Assembly: GCA_963712435.1 (NCBI GenBank)
Contig: CAVQIB010000004.1
Coordinates: forward strand, 62,001-126,000
Source: Rhodoplanes sp963712435
GTDB taxonomy: Bacteria > Pseudomonadota > Alphaproteobacteria > Rhizobiales > Xanthobacteraceae
Direction of reading: 5' to 3'
Length of the DNA: 64,000 nt
Shown here: piece after piece, positions 1 to 9,496 of the stretch
How the letters are laid out: the number at the start of each line of letters is the position of its first letter
Numbering within the stretch: position 1 is the stretch's first letter
Notes under the pieces: generated by a model
Database searches by the model: none
Told to the model about the DNA's origin: nothing
What the model saw: the letters and a program-made list of their open reading frames with translations, nothing else
Made by a program: the position numbers and the translations under genes

Positions 1-656
1 AACAGGGCGAATCGGTGCAAGCCGATAGCGTCGACGACGCTTTCGAGATCGCGCACATACGCATCGAACGATATGTCCTCCACATCCCAGTCGGACAGGC
101 CATTGCCGCGCTGGTCGTAACGCACCAGCCGGTGCTCGGCCGCGAGCGCGTGCAGCAGATGGCTCCAGATCGGGCTTCGCCAGTCGTATTCGAGATGGTT
201 CATCCAATTCGCCGTCTTGACCAAGGGCGGCCCGGCGCCGACCGAGGCATAAGCGATGCGCACGCCGTCGGAGGCGGTGCAGAACTGAACCTCCTGCCGC
301 GGACACGGTTCTGACGTTTCCGCTTTGACCGGCTCTGAGGGCTGGCGGGCCGCGTTCACGCCGGCGACGAATCGAAAGCCCTTGCGCGCGACGGTGCGGA
401 TCACCTTCTGCTCCTCGCCGCTGTCGCCGACCGCCTTGCGTGCGGCGTTGATGCGGCTGGTCAGCGTCGAATCCGACACGATGCGCCCGCCCCAGACCGA
501 AGCAATGAGATCGTCCTTGCTGACGACCCGGTCGCAGTTCTGCACGAGATGAACCAAGAGGTCGAACACCTGCGGCTCGACCGCGATGGGCTCGGAACCG
601 CGCCGCAGCTCCCGCCGGTCCGTGTCAAGCGTGTGATCGGCAAACAGAAACAGCAT
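1..656 (-). CDS. Winged-helix DNA-binding domain fused to alpha/beta hydrolase (partial, 3' end outside window)
   Basis: The frame is open from an ATG at 656 to the window edge. The first ~100 residues form an OmpR/PhoB-type C-terminal winged helix (EPQVFDLLVHLV, later SRINAARKAVGDSG and VARKGFRFV). A short linker follows, then the start of an alpha/beta hydrolase: residues around GVRIAYASVGAGPPLVK and VRYDQRGNGLSDWD match strands and the oxyanion region of that fold. No receiver domain precedes the winged helix. The catalytic Ser/Asp/His part lies outside the window. Proteins of this design are usually cytoplasmic one-component regulators or peroxidase-like hydrolases of unknown ligand. Family assignment is firm; function is not known. 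Confidence 0.85.
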   Translation of the reverse strand, partial: MLFLFADHTLDTDRRELRRGSEPIAVEPQVFDLLVHLVQNCDRVVSKDDLIASVWGGRIVSDSTLTSRINAARKAVGDSGEEQKVIRTVARKGFRFVAGVNAARQPSEPVKAETSEPCPRQEVQFCTASDGVRIAYASVGAGPPLVKTANWMNHLEYDWRSPIWSHLLHALAAEHRLVRYDQRGNGLSDWDVEDISFDAYVRDLESVVDAIGLHRFAL

Positions 657-805
657 GGCATGCTCCGAGCGCTGCGCACACGCTCTCAAGGAATAATCAA
701 GCCAATCTCAAGGACAAATCAAGCGCCGGACAAAGTCTTCCGCGCGCGCTTGCGGCATCTTCCGTGCGTCATCGCGATCTGGGGATCGCATTTGGACGGA
801 AGAAA

Positions 806-1228
806 ATGATCCAGACCCAAGCGACCAGCCACATCCGCGGCCATTGCGCGCGTTCGATCGACTTCGATGTCTATCGCAAGCGCGCGACTGCGCTTCGCGC
901 CGAGGCGAAGCGGGCGCCTCGTTTGCGGAAACTCGTGAGTATCGTTCTTTCGATACTCTGCGCGGGGGCTGTTTTCCTTGTGGTCGCGGGAGCGGCCCGC
1001 ACGTCGGGCGATCGGGCGACGATCACGCACGCCGAAGCATTCCAGGCATCGGAGAACGTCGACCATCAAACCATTCCAGCGGGCTCGTCAGCGCCGGGCG
1101 GAGGGAGCGGGCCAACCGTAAGCGCTAAGGCGGGCGCGCCTTCGCGGCGGACGACGCGTTCTCGCAACCCCTTGTTGTTTGCCGACCGGCTGAGCGCGGC
1201 AGAGACCGCACAAGTTCGTCGGGTGTGA
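806..1228 (+). CDS. Hypothetical single-pass membrane protein
   Basis: A 140-residue frame with no family I recognise. It has a basic N-terminal half rich in Arg and Lys, one hydrophobic segment at about residues 47-66 (LVSIVLSILCAGAVFLVVAG), then a Ser/Gly/Pro-rich low-complexity tail ending in basic residues. An upstream ATG at 764 is possible; 806 is chosen because a purine-rich stretch (GGAAGAAA) sits just before it. It lies between a divergent regulator and mddA, with nothing to tie it to either. It could be a real small membrane protein or a chance frame in GC-rich DNA. Confidence 0.4.
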   Translation: MIQTQATSHIRGHCARSIDFDVYRKRATALRAEAKRAPRLRKLVSIVLSILCAGAVFLVVAGAARTSGDRATITHAEAFQASENVDHQTIPAGSSAPGGGSGPTVSAKAGAPSRRTTRSRNPLLFADRLSAAETAQVRRV

Positions 1229-1396
1229 CCCAGTTCATCGGCGAGGAGCAGCCGTCCCGACTACCCCTCGCGCTCGAAGCGGCCAAGCCGACGCGCTGCG
1301 ACGGCGACCGCTGCGGCTGAGAAAACCGGCCGCTTTCGGGCGCTGCCCGGTGATCGCCGTTGGTTTGCCGCTCAACCCCCGAACCAGGAGCAAGTC

Positions 1397-2233
1397 ATGC
1401 ATGTGACATTCAAGGACTCGGCCCACGCGATAGCGCCGCGCAGCTCAACCGCGGCGACGGCGCCGCCCGCTTTGGCCAGACCCGGCACTGTGGCCGGTTA
1501 CATCGGGCGCTCGATCGCTTTTCTCTACGGGGTCGCAGCCTACGCAATTTTCTTTGTCACCATCCTCTACGCCATCGGCTTTGTCTCGGGCCTGGTCGTG
1601 CCGAAGACCATCGACTCCGGAGCGGTCGGGCCGATCGCCGAGGCGATCATCGTCAATCTCCTGCTGCTGTCCGTCTTTGCGGTTCAGCACAGCGTGATGG
1701 CGCGCAAGCCGTTCAAGCAATGGTGGACGCAGTTCGTGCCGAAATCGGTCGAGCGCAGCACTTACGTGCTGCTCGCAAGCCTCGCGCTCGATCTCTTGTT
1801 CTGGCAGTGGCGTCCGATGCCGGCGATCGTTTGGGATATCGGCAATCCGCATGTCGCCATGATGGTGACCGCGCTGTCCTTCGCCGGCTGGCTGATCGTG
1901 TTCACCAGCACCTTCCTGATCAACCATTTCGAGCTGTTCGGCCTGCATCAGGTCACGAACAATCTGGTGGGCCGCCCGATGCCGCCGCACCGGTTCCGCA
2001 CGCCGTTGTTCTACCGCTTCGTGCGGCACCCGATCTATCTCGGCTTCCTGCTCGCGTTCTGGGCTGCGCCGGTGATGACGGTGGGCCGCCTCTTGTTCGC
2101 GGCGGCCACCACGGCCTGCATCCTCGTCGGCATCATGTTGGAAGAACGCGATCTCGTGCAGCAGTTCGGCGACGAATACCGGCGCTATAGGAATCGCGTG
2201 TCGATGCTGTTGCCCTGGCGCAAGGCCGATTGA
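1397..2233 (+). CDS. mddA: Methanethiol S-methyltransferase-like membrane protein
   Basis: This 278-residue polytopic protein resembles MddA of the isoprenylcysteine carboxyl methyltransferase/NnrU fold, which methylates methanethiol with SAM to give dimethyl sulfide. Typical features are the first membrane segment (AYAIFFVTILYAIGFVSGL) with VPKTIDSG after it, the segment ending in FAVQHSVMARKPFK, VERSTYVLLASL, and the C-terminal SAM-binding part with FVRHPIYLGFLLAFW and LEERDLVQQFGDEYRRYR. The ATG at 1397 has an AGGAG at 1386-1390. The ~45 residues before the first membrane segment are low-complexity. NnrU-like function is the main alternative. The gene appears to stand alone. Confidence 0.8.
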   Translation: MHVTFKDSAHAIAPRSSTAATAPPALARPGTVAGYIGRSIAFLYGVAAYAIFFVTILYAIGFVSGLVVPKTIDSGAVGPIAEAIIVNLLLLSVFAVQHSVMARKPFKQWWTQFVPKSVERSTYVLLASLALDLLFWQWRPMPAIVWDIGNPHVAMMVTALSFAGWLIVFTSTFLINHFELFGLHQVTNNLVGRPMPPHRFRTPLFYRFVRHPIYLGFLLAFWAAPVMTVGRLLFAAATTACILVGIMLEERDLVQQFGDEYRRYRNRVSMLLPWRKAD

Positions 2234-2506
2234 TCGATTGCTCGGCTCAAACTCGGCCGACGCCCGCCGGCGCCCGAGGCGTTCGCCCATCAGGGATGAA
2301 CGGCGCGCTGCCGCCATGGGTGCGGCGGCGCGTCCGCATCCACCCGTCAGGCGCCCGCCAGGCTCACCATGACCGAGAAGAGTTGGCGCCTAAGGGAATG
2401 ACCGAACTGCTGGCATGGGGATGCGTTGGTTAAGCGGACCGCGCTGCGAGCTCGAAGCCTGCCCAGCGGGACCATAGATGGCTAGGCCTCTTGTTGGATC
2501 ACCGGC

Positions 2507-3028
2507 ATGACAACCGTTTCCAATCGCCTTGCGCAGCGCCATTTTCCAGTTTCGGCAGGCGTTTTCTTCGGGCTTGGCCTTGGCGGGTTCTTTGACGGAA
2601 TCATTCTCCATCAGGTGCTGCAGTGGCATCACATGTTGAGCAGTTGGTATCCCGTAAACTCGATTGAGAATCTGCAACTGAACACGCTTTGGGACGGCAT
2701 CTTTCACAGCGCCACGTATGTCTTCGTCGTGATCGGCCTCTTCATTCTGTGGCGATCGGCGCATCGCCAGCACCTCTATTGGTCCACAAAGCTATTGGTT
2801 GGATCGATGCTGATCGGTTTCGGGGCGTTCAATGTGGTGGAAGGAGTGGTCGATCATCAGCTCCTCGGCATTCACCACGTCAACGAGACGGCGCCGCGCG
2901 AGCAGTGGCCAATATGGGACATCGGATTTCTCATTTGGGGCGCCGCAATGCTGCTCGCCGGCTGGCTGCTGGTGCGCGCTGGACGCAGGAGCGAAGCTTA
3001 TGTTGAACGAAGCAGTCCAGCGCATTAG
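2507..3028 (+). CDS. DUF2243 family membrane protein
   Basis: A 173-residue integral membrane protein with four hydrophobic segments. The family signature is present near the N-terminus: GLGLGGFFDGIILHQVLQWHH, followed by NTLWDGIFHSATYVFVV, and GFGAFNVVEGVVDHQLLGIHH in the second half. The paired His and Asp/Glu residues in helices 1 and 3 suggest a metal or haem site, but no function is established for the family. The start has no strong Shine-Dalgarno sequence. Its 3' end overlaps the small membrane gene at 3000 by 29 bases, so the two are probably cotranscribed. Confidence 0.85.
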   Translation: MTTVSNRLAQRHFPVSAGVFFGLGLGGFFDGIILHQVLQWHHMLSSWYPVNSIENLQLNTLWDGIFHSATYVFVVIGLFILWRSAHRQHLYWSTKLLVGSMLIGFGAFNVVEGVVDHQLLGIHHVNETAPREQWPIWDIGFLIWGAAMLLAGWLLVRAGRRSEAYVERSSPAH

Positions 3029-3161
3029 GGCCGTCCCCGCGGCAGTCGTTTATTTCCTGTTCGCGCTGGCGCTAGTGGTCGCGACCGCGCCCGTATGGCA
3101 GTACCTTCTTCTCGGGTTCAATCCGACGCTTGACGACCTGCTGCAACTGCGCTGCTTCTGA
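3000..3161 (+). CDS. Small single-pass membrane protein downstream of DUF2243 gene
   Basis: A 53-residue frame beginning with ATG inside the end of the DUF2243 gene. It has one hydrophobic helix (about residues 12-34, AAVVYFLFALALVVATAPVW) and a short polar tail ending in a Cys-Phe. The overlap, the hydrophobic profile and the same direction suggest a small subunit or partner of the DUF2243 protein. No family recognised. A chance frame cannot be excluded because the region is GC-rich. Confidence 0.45.
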   Translation: MLNEAVQRIRAVPAAVVYFLFALALVVATAPVWQYLLLGFNPTLDDLLQLRCF

Positions 3162-3411
3162 AAACGGCAGACGCGACCAGCGCCACGGCACGCCCGTCCT
3201 GGATCCAGCTCGGGTGGGGGCCATCTCGCCGGATTGATCCGGCGCACCTGCCGCTCTGCGACATGAAGCGAGGTCCGGCCGCCGACCGGCCGGGGATGCG
3301 CCTCTCGGCCCCCCGCGGGGCGGCGCCTCTTGCGGCGTTTCGGGGCTTTCCCTGACTGGTCACAGCGGTTCACTAGGGCATAATTGGTCGATCGGTATAT
3401 GGGAGCGTCGG

Positions 3412-4290
3412 GTGGAGCAGGTTGCAGTCGTCGGCGTCGCGAGTGGGTTCATGGCCGCGTTGGGCGCCTTGCTCGCCGCGGTGCTGGCCGTGGCCAACCG
3501 CCGTCTCTACGTCTACGAGGACCCGCGCATCGACGAGGTGGAGGCGCTGCTGCCCAAGAGCAATTGCGGCGCCTGCGGCCTGGCGGGCTGCCGCAACTTC
3601 GCCGAGAAGGCGGTGGCCGGCGAGGTGGCGCCGGCGCGCTGCACCGTGAGCAGCCCGGCGAATACCGTCGCCATCGCGACGTTTCTGGGCGTGGAGGCCG
3701 GCGAGGTGGAAAAGCGCGTGGCGCGCCTGGCCTGCGCCGGCGGTCGCCATGTGGCCTACCTGCGCGCGCGCTACGAGGGCCTGTCCTCCTGCCGTGCGGC
3801 GGCGGTGGTCAGTGGCGGCGGCAAGGAATGCGCCTGGGGTTGTCTGGGGCTGGGCGATTGCGTCACCGTGTGCCAGCAGGGCGCCATCGCCCTGGACATG
3901 CACGGACTGCCCACGGTGGACATGGACAAGTGCACCGCCTGCAATGATTGCGTGGAAGTCTGCCCCAAGGGGCTGTTTTCCCTGCAGCCGGTGAAGCGCG
4001 GCTTGTGGGTTGCCTGCCGCAACCGGGCCGAGGGCGACTTGGCCGAGGCCGCCTGCGAGGTGGCCTGCACCGCCTGCGGCAAGTGCGTGGCCGACGCCGC
4101 GCCGGGCCTTCTGACCGTGCGCGACAATCTGGTGGAGATCGACCCCTCGCGGATCGGCGAGGCCCGTCGCGACGCGATCGACCGCTGCGCCACCGGCGCC
4201 CTGGTCTGGTATGATGACACCGGCAATGCCCAGCGTGGCGTGGCCGCCAAGAAGATCCTGCGCCACGACGCGCTCCCGATGCGGCACTGA
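3412..4290 (+). CDS. rnfB: Electron transport complex subunit RnfB
   Basis: RnfB is the ferredoxin-facing iron-sulfur subunit of the Rnf ion-pumping complex. This 292-residue protein is intact. It starts at a GTG with GGGAG at 3401-3405. Residues 4-28 form the membrane anchor. The Fe-S domain with CGACGLAGC follows at about residues 51-59, then C-x3-C-x5-C-x3-C (CAWGCLGLGDCVTVC), a 4Fe-4S ferredoxin motif CTACNDCVEVCP, and CEVACTACGKC. It is the first gene of a one-strand redox cluster, separated by 222 bases from the oxidoreductase gene. It contains no frame error, unlike the genes that follow. Confidence 0.95.
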   Translation: MEQVAVVGVASGFMAALGALLAAVLAVANRRLYVYEDPRIDEVEALLPKSNCGACGLAGCRNFAEKAVAGEVAPARCTVSSPANTVAIATFLGVEAGEVEKRVARLACAGGRHVAYLRARYEGLSSCRAAAVVSGGGKECAWGCLGLGDCVTVCQQGAIALDMHGLPTVDMDKCTACNDCVEVCPKGLFSLQPVKRGLWVACRNRAEGDLAEAACEVACTACGKCVADAAPGLLTVRDNLVEIDPSRIGEARRDAIDRCATGALVWYDDTGNAQRGVAAKKILRHDALPMRH

Positions 4291-4357
4291 CTCGCTCGGC
4301 TCAATGACGCGCTTCAGCGCCGCAAAAATTGCGCTGAATCATAGAACCGGCAAAAAG

Positions 4358-4395
4358 TGACAAGTACTCTGGACAGTGACAAGTGCACTGGACAG
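4358..4395 (+). repeat. Tandem pair of 19-base repeats between rnfB and the NifJ-like gene
   Basis: Two head-to-tail copies of TGACAAGTnCnCTGGACAG lie at 4358-4376 and 4377-4395, differing at two positions. An inverted element surrounding CAAAAATTG lies just upstream (about 4312-4340). Repeated short units can be operators, or the end of an IS21-type insertion sequence, whose ends carry several copies of a short repeat. No transposase is visible next to it. The repeats sit in the only sizeable gap of the rnf cluster, so they could also control the downstream genes. Confidence 0.6.
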
Positions 4396-4512
4396 CGGAT
4401 CAGGAGCGCCTGAAAAAGCTCGCGACCGCGTCGCAACAAGCTGACGCAGCGCGAGATTTCATGAATTGCATCGCATCTGCGCGTCATCGCGCTGCGCGCC
4501 GAGGATATCATT

Positions 4513-7500
4513 ATGCTCAAAAAGGTGATCGATACGCTGACGAGCGCTACCGGCCGGGCCGCCGAACCCGCTCCGGTGAAATATCCGGGCCTCCGCGACG
4601 CCGTCGACGGCAACACCGCCATCGTCCACGTGGAGCGCGAGGCCTCCGACGCCGCCGGCGCCTACCCGATCACACCATCGACGCAGATGGGCGAGTACTG
4701 GGCCGAAGAAGCCGCCTCCGGGCACCTGAACATCAGCGATCGGCCGCTGATCTTCGTCGAGCCGGAAAGCGAGCACGCCGCCGCCGCGGTGACCGCGGGC
4801 ATGTCGATGACCGGGCTGCGCGCCACCAACTTCTCGTCGGGCCAGGGCATCGCCTTCATGCACGAGAGCCTGTACGCCACGGTCGGCAAGCGCCTGCCCT
4901 ACGTGCTGAACATGGGCTGCCGCGCCATCACCAAGGCGAGCCTCAACGTCCACGCCGGCCACGACGACTACCATTGCGTCGACGACACCGGCTTCATCCA
5001 GGTGATGGCCAAGAGCGCCACGGAGGCGGCGGACCTCAACCTGATCGCCCGCAAGGTCGGCCGAGCTGTCGCTGACGCCGGCCATCGTCGGCCAGGACGG
5101 CTTCCTGACCACGCATCTGATCGAATCGGCCACGCTGCCCGAGCGGGAGCTGGTGGCTGAATTCCTGGGCAAGCCCGACGACCTGATCGACACCCCCACG
5201 GCCGCGCAGGCCATGCTGTACGGGCCCAAGACGTCGCCGCGTGCCGGCGCTGTGGGACGTGGACACGCCGCTGCTGTCGGGCTCGGTGCAGAACCAGGAC
5301 TGCCTACATGCAGTCTGTCGCGGCGCAGCGCCCATATTTCTTCGACGAGGTGCAGCCGCTGGCCGACCGCTGCATGGCCGAATACGCCGAGCTCACCGGC
5401 CGCCGCTACGCGCGACTGAGCGGGTGGAAGAACGAGGACGCCGAATACGTCATTTTCGGCATGGGCAGCATGATGGTGCAGGCCGAAGCTGTGGCCGACT
5501 ACTTGCGAGCGACGCGTCAGCTCAAGGTCGGCGTGGTCAACCTGACCATGTTCCGTCCCTTCCCCGGCGACCTGATCGGCGAGGCGCTGCGCGGCAAGAA
5601 GGGGGTGGCGGTGCTCGAGCGCACCGACCAGCCGCTCGCCGAGGACCTGCCGCTGATGCGCGAGGTGCGCGCGGCGCTGCACAAGTGCCTGGAAAACGGC
5701 CTGGCGCACAAAGCCGACAGCAGCGCGCCGCCGCCGCATCCGGGCTATCCGGCGCTCGCCGCGCAGGACATGCCGCGGCTCTACTCGGGCTGCTACGGCC
5801 TCGGCTCGCGCGACCTGCAGCCGGAGGCGCTGATCGGCGCGATCGAGAACATGCTGCCGCAGGGCGCGCAAGCGGACGTTCTTCTACCTGTCGGTGGACT
5901 TCGCGCGCGAGCCGGCTCAATCCGAAGGACGAGTTGCACCAGCAGAAATTCCAGGCTGCCTATCCGCGGGCGCGCGAGATGGTGGTGCGCGGCAGCGAAA
6001 ACCCCAATCTGATGCCGACCGGCGCGATCACCGTGCGCATGCACTCGGTCGGCGGCTGGGGCGCGATCACCACCGGCAAGAACCTGGCGGTGACGCTGTT
6101 CGAACTGCTCGGCTGGGACATCAAGGCCAATCCGAAATACGGCTGCGAGAAGAAGGGCCAGCCGACGACCTACTATCTGTCGGCGGCGCCCGAGCCCATT
6201 CGCGTCAACTCGCGAATACGTCTATGTCGACGTCGTGCTGTCGCCCGACCCGGCCGTGTTCGGCCACAGCAACCCGCTGTCGGGGCTGAAGAAGGGCGGC
6301 ATGTTCATCATCCAGAGCAATCTGGGCGAGGGCACCTGGGCCGCGTTCCCGCGCTGGGCGCAGCAGCAGATCGTCGATCAGGAACTGCGCGTCTTCTACC
6401 TCGACGCCTTCCAGATCGCGCGCGAGGAGGCCGACAGCGCCGAGCTGCAATTGCGCATGCAGGGCAACGCCTTCCAGGGCGCGTTCTTCGCCGCTTCGCC
6501 GGTGCTGCGCCAATGCCGGGTTGAGCGAGGAGACGCTGTTCCGCGCCATCGAAAAGCAACTCGAATCCAAGTTCGGCGGCAAGGGCGCGCGCGTGGTGAA
6601 GAACAACGTCACGCGTGGTCAGGCGCGGCTTACCTGGAAATCCACGAGATCACCGACAAGAAGGTCGGCGACGCCCGCGCGGCTGGCGGCAAAAGCGCGC
6701 TGCCGATCATGCTCAAGCGCTGCCCGCCGGCGACGCCAAGACCCTGCCGCCGGTCGCCGACATCCACCGCTTCTGGGAGCAGACCGGCCATTTCTACGCG
6801 ACCGGCAAGGGCAACGACAACCTGGTGGATCCGTTCATCGGCGCGTCGCTCGTGCCGGCGGCGACCGGCATTTTCCGCGACATGACGGGCATCCGCTTCG
6901 AGCATCCGCAGTGGATCGCCGAGAAATGCACCGCCTGCGGCGACTGCTACACGGCCTGTCCCGACAGCGCGATGCCCGGGCTGGTCAACAGCGTCGGCGA
7001 GGTGTTCGCGACCGCGCTCAATCGCGTCGAACGCGGCGGCACGCCGACGCGCTTCCTGCGCCGCGCGGTCCGCACGGCCGAACGCAAGCTGCGTGCGCTG
7101 ATCGGCCCGAACGACGGCGTGGCTGTGCGCCCGCTGATCGATGAGGCGATCGCCGCCACCATCGCCGAGGCGGCGGCCGAAGAGCGCGAGGAGCTGAAGG
7201 CCGAGTTCGAGCGGCTCAAGACGGAGCTCGGCGACTTCGCCTTCGCCGCCACGAAGCCCTACTGGAGCCAGAAGGAGAAGAAGGCGACGGGCAGCGGCGG
7301 CCTGTTCTCGATCACCGTCAACCCGTTCACCTGCAAGGCCTGCGCCCTGTGCGTGGACGTGTGCGAGGACGACGCGCTGAAGATGGTGACGCAGACCGAC
7401 GGACTCGGTAGCCGCGCTGCGCCGCGACTGGAAGTTCTGGCTCGACCTGCCGACGACCGGCCGAGGAATACAGCCGCATCGACAGCCTCGACGAGAAGAT

Positions 7501-9487
7501 CGGCGCGCTCGAAACGCTGCTGCTCGACAAGCACAACTACAATGCGATGACCTGCGGCGACGGCGCCTGCCTCGGCTGCGGCGAGAAGACGGCGATCCAC
7601 CTGTTCGTCAGCACCGTGACGGCGCTGATGCAGCCGCGCGTCAAGGCCTTCGTCGAGCGGCTCGACGACCTGATCCCGCGCCTGGAGCAGCACATGCGGC
7701 TGCAGGCTCGCGAAGGCGGTGGACCTGTCCGACACCGGCGCCGTGGTGCGCGCGGTGGACGCGAACGCCGCGCACGACCTGACGCTGTCGAAGCTCGCCG
7801 CGACGCTGAGCGACGGCAAGCCCTCGCAGCCGCTCGACCCGGCCTGGGTCAAGCGCACCGCCCAGCTGCTGGAAGCGCTGAAGGACCTGAAGTGGCGCTA
7901 CGTGGAAGGCCCGACGCAGCGCGGCCGCGCCGCGATGGGCATCGTCAACTCCACCGGCTGCACCTCGGTGTGGGGCAGCACCTTCCCGTACCACCCGTAT
8001 CCGTTCCCGTGGACCTCGCACCTGTTCCAGGATTCGCCCTCGGTGGCGATGGGCATCTTCGAAGGCCACATGGCCAAGATGGCCGAGGGCTTCAAGGCCG
8101 TGCGCATGGCCGAGATGGAGCTCGCGGGCGAGTACGTCGAGGAGCGCGACCGCGAGTTCTTCCGCCGCTTCGACTGGGAACAGTTCACCGACGAGGAATG
8201 GGCGCTGTGCCCGCCGGTGGTCAGCCTCGGCGGCGACGGCGCGATGTACGACATCGGCTTCCAGAACCTGTCGCGCGCGCTGATGTCGGGCATGCCGATC
8301 AAGGTGCTGGTGGTCGACACGCAGGTCTATTCCAACACCGGCGGCCAGGCCTGCACCTCGGGCTTCATCGGCCAGGTGTCGGACATGGCGCCGTATGGGC
8401 AGGCGCGCCATGGCAAGCAGGAAATCGCGCAAGGAGATCGAGCCTGATCGGCATGGCGCACCGCACCGCCTACGTGCTGCAAGGCACGATCGCCCACGTC
8501 AACCACCTGCTGGAAGGCTTCATCGACGGCCTCAACGCCCGCCGGCCGGCGCTGTTCAACATCTACGCCGTCTGCCCGCCCGAGCATGGCGTCGGCGACG
8601 ACCGCAGCGTGGACGCAGAGCAAGCTGGCGGTGGAAGGCCGCGCCTATCCGCTGTTCCGCTTCGATCCGGATGCCGGCATCACCTTCAGCGAGTGCGTCG
8701 AGCCTCGAGGGCAATCCGGCGCTCGACGCCGACTGGCCGACCTACACGCTGAAGTACAAGGACGAAGCCGGCGCCAAGGCAGACGGCATGGACCTGCCGA
8801 TGACCTTCGCCGACTTCGCCGCCACCGAGGCGCGCTTCGGCAAGCAGTTCCAGAAGGCGCCGCCGGAGACCTGGAACGACGACATGGTGCCGCTGGCCGA
8901 CTTCCTGGCGCTGCCCGCCGACGAGCGCGAGGGCAAGCTTCCCCTACATCTGGGCCGTCGATCGCAAGAACCGCCTGATGCGCCTGCTGGTGACCGAGGA
9001 TCTGGTGCGGTCGAGCGAGGAGCGCCTGCACTTCTGGCGCCAGCTCAAGGACGTGCCGGTCTCGAGCCGCAGCCGACGAGACGCGCGGTGGCCGAGCGCG
9101 TGCGCGCCGAACTGATCGCAGCAGGATCACCGCCAGCCTGGGCACTCGCCGGCAGCGACAGCTGCGCGGCGCCGGCGGCGGCGGGCCAGGCCGCCGCGCC
9201 GCAGCCGGCGGCGGCCGGCGGCGCCGCAGCGGACTACGAGCCCTGCTGGGTCGAGTCGCCCGAATGCACGGCCTGCGACGAGTGCATCAAGCTGGCGCCC
9301 AAGCGTCTTCGCCTACAACGGCGCAGCAAGCAGGCCATCGTGATCAATCCGAAGGGCGCGAAGTTCGCCGACATCGTCAAGGCGCCGAGAAGTGCACCGC
9401 CGGCTGCATCCATCCCGGCACGCCGTGGAACATGGCCGAGCCCGGGCCTGGACAAGCTGCATGGCGCGCGCGGCGAAGTTCAACTGA
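4513..9487 (+). CDS. Giant NifJ-like 2-oxoacid:ferredoxin oxidoreductase with C-terminal ferredoxin domain (frame broken many times)
   Basis: It oxidises a 2-oxoacid (pyruvate or similar) with CoA and thiamine diphosphate and reduces ferredoxin. Domains in order: alpha-type POR with AYPITPSTQMGEYW; the second POR domain with LWDVDTPLLSGSVQNQD; gamma-type domain with GGWGAITTGKNLAV (about 6050); two 4Fe-4S motifs CTACGDCYTAC (about 6928) and CKACALCVDVC (about 7334); TPP domain with CGDGACLGCGEK (about 7553), GGDGAMYDIG (about 8230) and NTGGQ (about 8335). An Ala/Pro linker then leads to an extra ferredoxin-like domain with CTACDEC (about 9267) and CTAGCIHPG (about 9393). After removing about 20 inserted bases and restoring 4 lost ones it is about 1652 residues, against about 1170-1200 for classical NifJ. 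GHDDYHC replaces the usual FGDHSD-type motif, so it is a divergent subfamily and the substrate is uncertain. Start ATG has GAGGA at 4501. No motif is lost, so it is read as one gene. Confidence 0.85.
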
Positions 9488-9496
9488 GGTCCGGCG

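Noticed and set aside
2230..2433. 67-residue frame after mddA
   Set aside because: No start signal, no family, Arg/Pro-rich composition of non-coding GC-rich DNA.
4297..4512. Insertion sequence between rnfB and the NifJ-like gene
   Set aside because: A tandem repeat resembling IS end units exists, but no transposase frame or matching second end was found.
4459..5871. 470-residue minus-strand frame opposite the NifJ-like gene
   Set aside because: Antisense shadow with low-complexity Arg/Ala/His runs; no family recognised.
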